NCBI GenBank assembly: GCA_043798815.1
Contig: JAZDOH010000017.1
Coordinates: 1-26,688 of the forward strand
Source of the DNA: JAZDOH01 sp043798815
GTDB lineage: Bacteria > Patescibacteriota > Gracilibacteria > UM-FILTER-43-11
DNA length: 26,688 nt
Direction: 5' to 3'
This document shows, piece after piece, positions 22,169-26,688 of this stretch; the first letter of the stretch is position 1; each line of letters begins with the position of its first letter. The translations under genes and the position numbers were made by a program. The notes under the pieces were generated by a model that saw nothing but the letters and a program-made list of their open reading frames with translations, searched no databases and had not been told where the DNA came from.

Positions 22169-22197
22169 AATGTATCATTTTTCTCGTTTTCGTACAA
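22169..22197 (-). promoter_or_regulatory. Candidate promoter of the 133-aa orphan
   Basis: Minus-strand TTGTAC (22192-22197), 17 nt, TACATT (22169-22174), start codon at 22138. Confidence 0.45.
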
Positions 22198-22223
22198 CTA
22201 AAAAATCAATTGCGTGAAATGTC

Positions 22224-22280
22224 AAAAAAAAGTGTCCATTTTTATACCAAAACAAGGCAAAAAGGGGGCCATTTTTAAAA
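22224..22280. repeat. Two imperfect 20-bp direct repeats in the carA upstream region
   Basis: A unit of the form AAAAAGnGnCCATTTTTA occurs at about 22226-22243 and 22259-22277. Each copy is also a small inverted repeat (AAAAA...TTTTT). Confidence 0.45.
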
Positions 22281-22292
22281 AGTGCTAAAAAC

Positions 22293-22391
22293 GTGCCACT
22301 AAGGGGAGGCTGAAAAATGCTGTGGCATCACTCACTCCTAGCGCCTAGCGCCCAGCAACCCAGGCACCCAGTGGGCACAGTTGCCTAGGCG
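22293..22391 (+). promoter_or_regulatory. Structured region upstream of carA (two hairpins)
   Basis: First hairpin: TGCCAC (22294-22299) with GTGGCA (22322-22327). Second: CGCCTAG (22342-22348) with CTAGGCG (22385-22391), and inside it GCAAC (22355-22359) with GTTGC (22380-22384), leaving a 6-nt bulge on the 5' side. It ends 26 nt before the carA ATG. It has no resemblance to the PyrR binding loop that I can see. A weak promoter (TTGCCT 22381-22386, 17 nt, TAAGCT 22404-22409) overlaps the second hairpin, so it could be either RNA structure or a DNA operator. Confidence 0.5.
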
Positions 22392-22417
22392 AGAATCCCC
22401 TGCTAAGCTGGTGGGCG

Positions 22418-23524
22418 ATGAAACTCAAGCTCATTCTTAAAGACGGCACTGAAGTTATTGGAGAGTCGTTCGGTTATTGGTCGAAAAAGTGGGGCTATTT
22501 TGTGGATGGCGAAGTGGTGTTTAACACCGCCATGGTGGGTTATCCGGAGAGTTTGACGGATCCGAGTTATCGAGGACAGATTTTGGTACTGACTTACCCG
22601 CTGATTGGCAATTATGGCGTGCCGTCATCGGGCCAGACTGATGAATTAAGCCAAATGCTCGAGAGCAATGAAATTCATGTGCGCGGACTGATCGTGAGTG
22701 AATATTGCGAAGAAGCTTCCCATTGGCAGGCGAAGCAAACCCTTAGCGCCTGGCTTAAAAAATATAAAATTCCGGCCATTCAAGGTGTGGACACGCGCGC
22801 GCTCACTCAAAAACTTCGCGAACACGGAGTGATGCTTGGAAAAATCACCGATGAAGCGACTCATTATCATAAAGGCATGACCTTTAAAGATCCCAATGAT
22901 GCCAACCTGGTGGCGGAGGTTTCCTGCAAGGAGAAAAAGACGTTCACACCCAAAGGAAAACCGATTGCGACGGTAGCCGCCTATGATTGCGGGATGAAAC
23001 ACAACATCATTCGGTCTTTTCTGAATCGTGGAGTTAGGGTGATTCGCCTCCCTTGGGATTATGACATTCGCAAATTAAAGGGGGATTGGGATGCTTTGTT
23101 TGTTAGTAACGGGCCCGGCGACCCCAAAATGGCGGAAAAAACGATTGAGTCCATGCGCTATGCCATGCTGGAAACCAAAAAGCCGGTGTTTGGTATTTGC
23201 ATGGGTACTCAACTTATGGCATTAGCGGCCGGTGGAGATACCTTTAAGCTAAAATACGGCCATAGAAGCGCGAATCAGCCTTGTTCGGACCAGAATACCC
23301 AAAAATGCTATATAACCTCGCAAAACCACGGTTTTGCTGTCGATGAGAGGAGCTTACCCAAAGGATGGAAGGTGTGGTTCAAAAACGCCAATGATGGCAC
23401 TGTGGAGGGCATTCACCATCAAAACAAGCCCTGGTTCTCGGTACAATTTCACCCAGAAGCCAGCCCAGGACCGGAAGACGCCAATTACTTGTTTGATTAC
23501 TTTTTAGAGAGAATAGGTAAATGA
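22418..23524 (+). CDS. carA: Carbamoyl-phosphate synthase small subunit (CarA)
   Basis: CarA releases ammonia from glutamine for carbamoyl phosphate synthesis by CarB, feeding pyrimidine and arginine pathways. The N-terminal CarA domain (about 1-150) shows LKDGTEVIGESFGY, GEVVFNTAMVGYPESLTDPS and GVDTRALTQKLREHG. The C-terminal class I amidotransferase domain has the nucleophile C261 in FGICMGTQ, and H345 and E347 in VQFHPEASPGP. Length is 368 residues, as usual. carB is not in the window, which is uncommon because the two are normally adjacent. The gene is preceded by a 278-bp structured intergenic region. Its stop codon is directly followed by the promoter of the next gene. Confidence 0.93.
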   Translation: MKLKLILKDGTEVIGESFGYWSKKWGYFVDGEVVFNTAMVGYPESLTDPSYRGQILVLTYPLIGNYGVPSSGQTDELSQMLESNEIHVRGLIVSEYCEEASHWQAKQTLSAWLKKYKIPAIQGVDTRALTQKLREHGVMLGKITDEATHYHKGMTFKDPNDANLVAEVSCKEKKTFTPKGKPIATVAAYDCGMKHNIIRSFLNRGVRVIRLPWDYDIRKLKGDWDALFVSNGPGDPKMAEKTIESMRYAMLETKKPVFGICMGTQLMALAAGGDTFKLKYGHRSANQPCSDQNTQKCYITSQNHGFAVDERSLPKGWKVWFKNANDGTVEGIHHQNKPWFSVQFHPEASPGPEDANYLFDYFLERIGK

Positions 23525-23525
23525 G

Positions 23526-23554
23526 TTGACGAACTTTTTTTCGTTCTTTATACT
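23526..23554 (+). promoter_or_regulatory. Promoter of the membrane-anchored HTH gene
   Basis: TTGACG (23526-23531), 17 nt, TATACT (23549-23554), beginning just after the carA stop codon. The expected transcript starts near 23561 and has a leader of about 120 nt that contains several TGTCTAACAT sites. Confidence 0.6.
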
Positions 23555-23587
23555 GTTCTTTAGTTTCCTCATTTGCTCATCAAAATC

Positions 23588-23720
23588 ATGTTAGACACAT
23601 TATGGACATTGTAGACAGCTTGTCTAACATTTGTCTAACATCTGTCTAACATTAGAGTGAAAAAAACAAAAACTTAATTATGGACAAGTTGTCTAACATG
23701 TCTAACATCGTGTCTAACAT
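23588..23720. promoter_or_regulatory. Array of seven TGTCTAACAT sites: candidate operator cluster
   Basis: Exact 10-bp copies of TGTCTAACAT lie at 23621, 23632, 23643, 23690, 23699 and 23711. One inverted copy lies at 23588-23597. The first three direct copies are 11 bp apart, about one DNA turn, so they face the same side. TAGACA-GCT-TGTCTA at 23612-23626 is a perfect inverted pair. The last three copies are inside the first 14 codons of the HTH gene and encode LSNMSNIVSNI. The pattern is that of multiple protein binding sites, not of a CRISPR. Confidence 0.75.
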
Positions 23721-24324
23721 ATACCTGGATCGTGGCGAAGCCAGCAAAGTATTAAAGGTATCTACGCGTACGCTTGATCGATATGTTAGGCGTTATAAGT
23801 TCAAAATTAAAAAGAAGGGGCGTAAAGTGTTTCTGAAGCGTACCGATGTAGATCGAATTATTAATGATCATGTTGGTAAGTTTTTGGATGATTTTAACCG
23901 TTTAAAGACGGATTCTAAACATTTAGGACAAGTTGGACAGGATGTCCAACAATTGACTGTTAAAGATGTTAAAGTTGAGAGTGTACGCGTAAAGGAGGAA
24001 ACGGTTTATAAAGAACTGTATTTTGAGCTTAAAAAGGAGCTTAAAGAGCGCCAAGATCGTCTTGAAGCTGCTACTTATCGTGTGGGGCAATTGGAATCTC
24101 AGCTTAAGAACATGGTTCCAATGCTGGATTATAACCGTAAGGATAAAGAGCTTCATGAAGCTAAAATCGCCCTCGAAAATCGTGTTGCGGAGAGTCAGGA
24201 AACCATTAAAAAGATCCAGGGAGTTGTACGCGCCGAACGCATCGCAAAATGGGTATATTTATCGCTAGTTGGACTTCTTTTGATCGCGGAACCCATCGTA
24301 TTCTTAGTATGGGCTTTTTCCTAA
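23680..24324 (+). CDS. Membrane-anchored helix-turn-helix protein with coiled coil
   Basis: 214 residues with three parts. Residues 16-62 form a MerR/excisionase-type helix-turn-helix: LDRGEASKVLKVSTRTLDRY, a basic wing KIKKKGRKVF, then TDVDRIINDH. Residues about 105-182 are charged heptad-like helix, probably a coiled coil for dimers. Residues about 190-212 form one hydrophobic membrane span at the C-terminus. This predicts a DNA-binding domain in the cytoplasm held to the membrane by its tail. The first 14 codons are made of its candidate operator repeat. The start ATG at 23680 has no Shine-Dalgarno. tpiA starts 3 bp after its stop, so the two share a transcript. A regulatory role is inferred; chromosome tethering is an alternative. 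Confidence 0.8.
   Translation: MDKLSNMSNIVSNIYLDRGEASKVLKVSTRTLDRYVRRYKFKIKKKGRKVFLKRTDVDRIINDHVGKFLDDFNRLKTDSKHLGQVGQDVQQLTVKDVKVESVRVKEETVYKELYFELKKELKERQDRLEAATYRVGQLESQLKNMVPMLDYNRKDKELHEAKIALENRVAESQETIKKIQGVVRAERIAKWVYLSLVGLLLIAEPIVFLVWAFS
23932..23950. promoter_or_regulatory. Palindrome GTTGGACA-N3-TGTCCAAC inside the HTH gene
   Basis: Eight-base perfect arms with a 3-nt spacer, the same layout as TAGACA-N3-TGTCTA at 23612-23626 upstream. A similar TGGACA-N3-TGTCCA lies in tpiA at 24852-24866. They may be further sites for the same protein, though both are in coding sequence. Confidence 0.4.
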
Positions 24325-24327
24325 GCT

Positions 24328-24972
24328 ATGATTATCACCAATTTTAAAACCTACGAACAAGCCACGGGCGATAAGGCGGTTGCTTTGGCAAAAGTTCACG
24401 AAACTGTAGCGCGCGAAATGAGCGCTCCAATTTGGATTGCCGTACAAGCGATAGATTTGGCACGAGTTTGTGCGGCGGTGAACATTCCGGTTCTTGCTCA
24501 ACACGTTGATCCGGTAGGCTACGGAAATTCGACCGGTTCTGTGATGCCTGAGGCCGTTAAAATGGCTGGAGCTAAGGGAACACTGCTCAACCACTCAGAG
24601 AGGCGCTTAAATCGCGAGATTTTGGGGCAGGCTATTGCGCGATGTAAAGAAGTTGGTTTAATAACCGTTGTCTGCGCTAAAGATCCAGAAGAAGGTGCAA
24701 GCTTTTTGGAATTCAATCCGGACTTTATTGCCGTTGAACCGCCGGACTTGATTGGTGGTGATGTTTCGGTAACGACGCGACCGGAAGTTGTTACAAAATC
24801 TGTTGAGCTAATTGGTAGTGAAAAATTGTTGGTGGGTGCCGGTGTCAAAAATGGACAAGATGTCCACAAAGCTGTCCAACTTGGAGCGAAAGGAGTGTTG
24901 CTGGCGAGTGGAGTTACGAAGGCGAAGGATCCGAAAGCGGTGCTAGTGGATTTAGCAAAAGGACTTTTATAA
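24328..24972 (+). CDS. tpiA: Triosephosphate isomerase, archaeal type
   Basis: Interconverts dihydroxyacetone phosphate and glyceraldehyde 3-phosphate in glycolysis. Catalytic residues are visible: N5 and K7 (ITNFKTY), H89 (LLNHSERR) and E137 (AVEPPDLIGG). The phosphate loop is GAGVKNGQDV (170-179), followed by GVLLASGV. The 214-residue length, the start NFKTYEQATG, AQHVDPV and TGSVMPEAVKMAGAKGTLLNHSE are typical of the archaeal enzyme, which is shorter than the usual bacterial protein of about 250 residues. It is coupled to the upstream HTH gene (3-bp gap) and convergent with truB, overlapping 6 bp. Confidence 0.9.
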   Translation: MIITNFKTYEQATGDKAVALAKVHETVAREMSAPIWIAVQAIDLARVCAAVNIPVLAQHVDPVGYGNSTGSVMPEAVKMAGAKGTLLNHSERRLNREILGQAIARCKEVGLITVVCAKDPEEGASFLEFNPDFIAVEPPDLIGGDVSVTTRPEVVTKSVELIGSEKLLVGAGVKNGQDVHKAVQLGAKGVLLASGVTKAKDPKAVLVDLAKGLL

Positions 24973-25644
24973 GGGGAAGACACGAGATTGTTCGACCTGT
25001 TCAATGGTAATTGCTTCGTCGATGGAATATTGACCTACACGGGTGCGGACAAGGGAAGAGAGGTAGCCGCCGACACTGAGTTTTTGGCCGAGGTCGCGGG
25101 CGAGCGAGCGCATGTAAAACCCTTTGCCGCAGCGAACGCGGATTTTGACGACTGGCCAAGTGTAATCGAGGAGTTCGAGTTCGTGCACGGTGACGGAGAC
25201 GGGTTTTAAGTCCACGGTTTTACCGGCGCGAGCGAGCGCGTACGCACGACGGCCTTCGACTTTTTTCGCGGAGAATTGGGGGGGGAGCTGGTCGTACGTT
25301 CCAGTAAACGATAAGAGATGGGTTTGTATGTCGGTGAGTGATGGGGGAGGTCCTTCCCCCGAGGACTCGGGGTCAGGACGACAATGGGTAATGACTCCAT
25401 CCGCATCATCGGTATTACTGGTGGCGCCCAGGGTGATTTCACCGATGTATTCTTTTTCGGTTTTCATAATTTTATCGACGGATTTGGTGGCGTTTCCAAC
25501 GCACAACACGAGGACGCCCGTGGCCATTGGATCGAGTGTGCCTGCGTGGCCGACCTTCTTGGCCCGGAGCATGCCGCGGACTTTCGCTACCACATCAAAG
25601 GAGGTCCAGCCTGAGGGTTTGTTGATGACGAGGAGGCCGTTCAT
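24967..25644 (-). CDS. truB: tRNA pseudouridine-55 synthase (TruB)
   Basis: Makes pseudouridine 55 in the T loop of tRNAs. The N-terminal catalytic domain has VINKPSGWTSFDVV, then VGHAGTLDPMATGVL with catalytic D38, EKEYIGEITLGATSNTDDADG, and later KVEGRRAYALARAG and GFYMRSLARDLG. At 225 residues it is shorter than the usual 300 because the C-terminal PUA-like domain is missing, which is common in reduced genomes. Residues 90-101 (PDPESSGEGPPP) are extra, encoded by two overlapping GC-rich palindromes, and lie where other TruBs have a shorter loop. The start overlaps the murE stop by 1 nt (TAATG). It is convergent with tpiA. Confidence 0.92.
   Translation of the reverse strand: MNGLLVINKPSGWTSFDVVAKVRGMLRAKKVGHAGTLDPMATGVLVLCVGNATKSVDKIMKTEKEYIGEITLGATSNTDDADGVITHCRPDPESSGEGPPPSLTDIQTHLLSFTGTYDQLPPQFSAKKVEGRRAYALARAGKTVDLKPVSVTVHELELLDYTWPVVKIRVRCGKGFYMRSLARDLGQKLSVGGYLSSLVRTRVGQYSIDEAITIEQVEQSRVFPL
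25343..25372. repeat. Overlapping GC-rich palindromes in truB
   Basis: CCCCGAG-GA-CTCGGGG (25357-25372) is a perfect inverted repeat. GGGGGAGG...CCTTCCCCC (25343-25360) is a near-perfect one sharing the CCCC. The encoded residues fall in a non-conserved loop of TruB, as expected for an inserted repeat element. Confidence 0.55.
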
Positions 25645-26688
25645 TAGTTGGTGTATTTAGAGATTATTTCACGTACCACCTCACGCTCATCCCAAGGAAT
25701 GGGACCGGAGTTCATTTCGCGAGTGGTGTACGCCCCCATACCGGTAACGACAATGGTGTCACCTGGCTGCGCATGAGCTACCGCGTACTCGATGGCTTGG
25801 TAGCGATCTTCGATCAATTCCACCTCAATCCCCTTTCGCTTGCCAGTTGATAAAGCACCCTCGAGAACGGCTTGCATGATGGCCATGGGATCTTCGGTGT
25901 AGGGTTCTTCGTCGGTGACGATGGTGAGGGCGCAGTGCTCGGCAACAATACGGCCAAGAACGGGACGTTTTTCTTTATCCCGTGTGCCGCAGCTGCCGAT
26001 GAGACCAATAACCCGACCGGTGGCCGTTGAGCAAATGGTGTCGTAGAGTTTTTGAAGCGCATCAGGAGTGAGACCAAAATCGACGATGACTTCAAAACCT
26101 TTTTGGCTGGTGATGCGTTCCATCCGCCCCGGAACACTTTCAAATGTTTGGAGAGCGGGGGCAATTTGAGAAATGGTGAGCCCGCACGCCAATGCCGCGC
26201 CCGTAGCCGCGAGAGTATTTTCGACATTAAACTCGCCGGGAAGTTTGAGTTCGACCTGCGCTTGTTCGCTACCGTAATGGAGGGTGATGTGCGTGCCATA
26301 CTTTGAGTAAGCGGGATCCAATGCTTGTAGATCGCCACGACCAATTCCGTAGCGGATTTTTTGAGGAGTGGGCAATTGGCTGAACTCTTCGAAATAGTGA
26401 TCCGCGGTATTCAGAACGGCGGTTTGGATGTTGTGAAACAGGGCTTTTTTGCTGTCTTTATATTTCTCCATCGTCCCGTGATAATTCAAATGTTCGTGAG
26501 TGATGTTGGTGATCACCGCCACGCGAAATGGGATCCCCCACAGGCGAAATTGATGGAGAGCTTGTGAAGAGGCTTCGATCACCGCGTACTCAATCCCCTT
26601 TCGGACACATTCACGGAGAAACTTTTGAGTTTTGAATGAGGAGAGAGTTGTTTTGTGCGTAAGATTCGGCGTGATCGTTCCATCCATC
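25644..26688 (-). CDS. murE: UDP-N-acetylmuramoyl-tripeptide synthetase (MurE family), 5' part missing
   Basis: MurE adds the third amino acid to the peptidoglycan stem peptide in the cytoplasm. The gene runs off the right edge: the N-terminal domain and the ATP loop GTNGKT are outside, and the in-frame ATG near the edge is not the true start. Visible are IEASSQALHQFRLWGIPF, ITNITHEHLNYHGTMEKYKD with the lysine of the central domain, and FNVENTLAATGAALA. The C-terminal domain has VPGRMERI, VDFGLTPDALQKLY, GSCGTRDKEKRPVLG and TDEEPYTEDP. The position where diaminopimelate-specific enzymes have DNPR reads DEEPYTEDP, so the amino acid added is uncertain. truB follows with a 1-nt overlap. Confidence 0.88.
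   Translation of the reverse strand, partial: MDGTITPNLTHKTTLSSFKTQKFLRECVRKGIEYAVIEASSQALHQFRLWGIPFRVAVITNITHEHLNYHGTMEKYKDSKKALFHNIQTAVLNTADHYFEEFSQLPTPQKIRYGIGRGDLQALDPAYSKYGTHITLHYGSEQAQVELKLPGEFNVENTLAATGAALACGLTISQIAPALQTFESVPGRMERITSQKGFEVIVDFGLTPDALQKLYDTICSTATGRVIGLIGSCGTRDKEKRPVLGRIVAEHCALTIVTDEEPYTEDPMAIMQAVLEGALSTGKRKGIEVELIEDRYQAIEYAVAHAQPGDTIVVTGMGAYTTREMNSGPIPWDEREVVREIISKYTN

Noticed and set aside
23588..23720. CRISPR-like array of short repeats
   Set aside because: Repeats are only 10 bp, spacers are 0-40 nt and irregular, one copy is inverted and some lie in coding sequence. Operator sites fit better.
1..26688. tRNA or rRNA genes, and insertion sequences with transposase
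   Set aside because: I saw no T-loop/acceptor pattern outside coding sequence, no conserved rRNA blocks and no transposase motifs on either strand by eye. A covariance-model scan would be the decisive check.

Overview
The window reads as a piece of a reduced bacterial genome of the Candidate Phyla Radiation (Patescibacteria) type, most like Peregrinibacteria. This is inferred from gene style: a TrmB-family regulator, an archaeal-type triosephosphate isomerase, a lone VirB4/VirD4-like ATPase with an N-terminal membrane segment, a PGRP amidase fused to SpoIID, and many short orphan genes. UGA is a stop here (carA, mazE), so the recoded UGA=Gly lineages are unlikely. There is no rRNA or tRNA to settle the lineage. 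Most genes lack a Shine-Dalgarno sequence. Near-consensus sigma70-type promoters (TTGnnn, 17-18 nt, TAnnnT) sit so that the start codon is only about 10-25 nt after the expected transcription start.

Layout. 1-2840: the first codons of a probable class IV aminotransferase, a TrmB-type regulator, and three orphan genes. The last of these appears to be split by a G7 tract. 2856-5418 (minus): an overlapping operon of a NadC-like phosphoribosyltransferase, PabA and PabB. 5479-8515: a receiver-like orphan, then miaB and a family-4-like glycosyltransferase. 8504-9285: two small orphans, one a candidate lipoprotein. 9340-15387 (minus): a tight four-gene envelope operon of thioredoxin-DsbD-like membrane protein, DsbA-like protein, a 1107-residue PGRP/Ig-like/SpoIID cell-wall enzyme, and tsaB. 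About 15430-16500: a GC-rich island with one foreign-looking gene, bordered by an AT-rich stretch with a consensus promoter and three inverted repeats. 16714-20045: the conjugation-type ATPase and a mazEF-like toxin-antitoxin pair. 20075-26688: recJ, a receiver-like orphan, carA, a membrane-anchored HTH protein with an array of TGTCTAACAT sites, tpiA, truB and the 3' part of murE.

The genes cover PABA, NAD and pyrimidine synthesis, glycolysis, tRNA modification (miaB, tsaB, truB), DNA repair (recJ), peptidoglycan synthesis (murE) and remodelling, and disulfide chemistry outside the membrane.

The most interesting signals are: (1) a putative membrane-tethered DNA-binding protein whose own gene start is built from its candidate operator repeat; (2) short DNA repeats and palindromes inserted in frame into housekeeping genes (pabB, tsaB, truB), in one case the same 9-bp unit read in two different frames; (3) the foreign GC-rich gene with a structured leader region; (4) the two-activity cell-wall enzyme.
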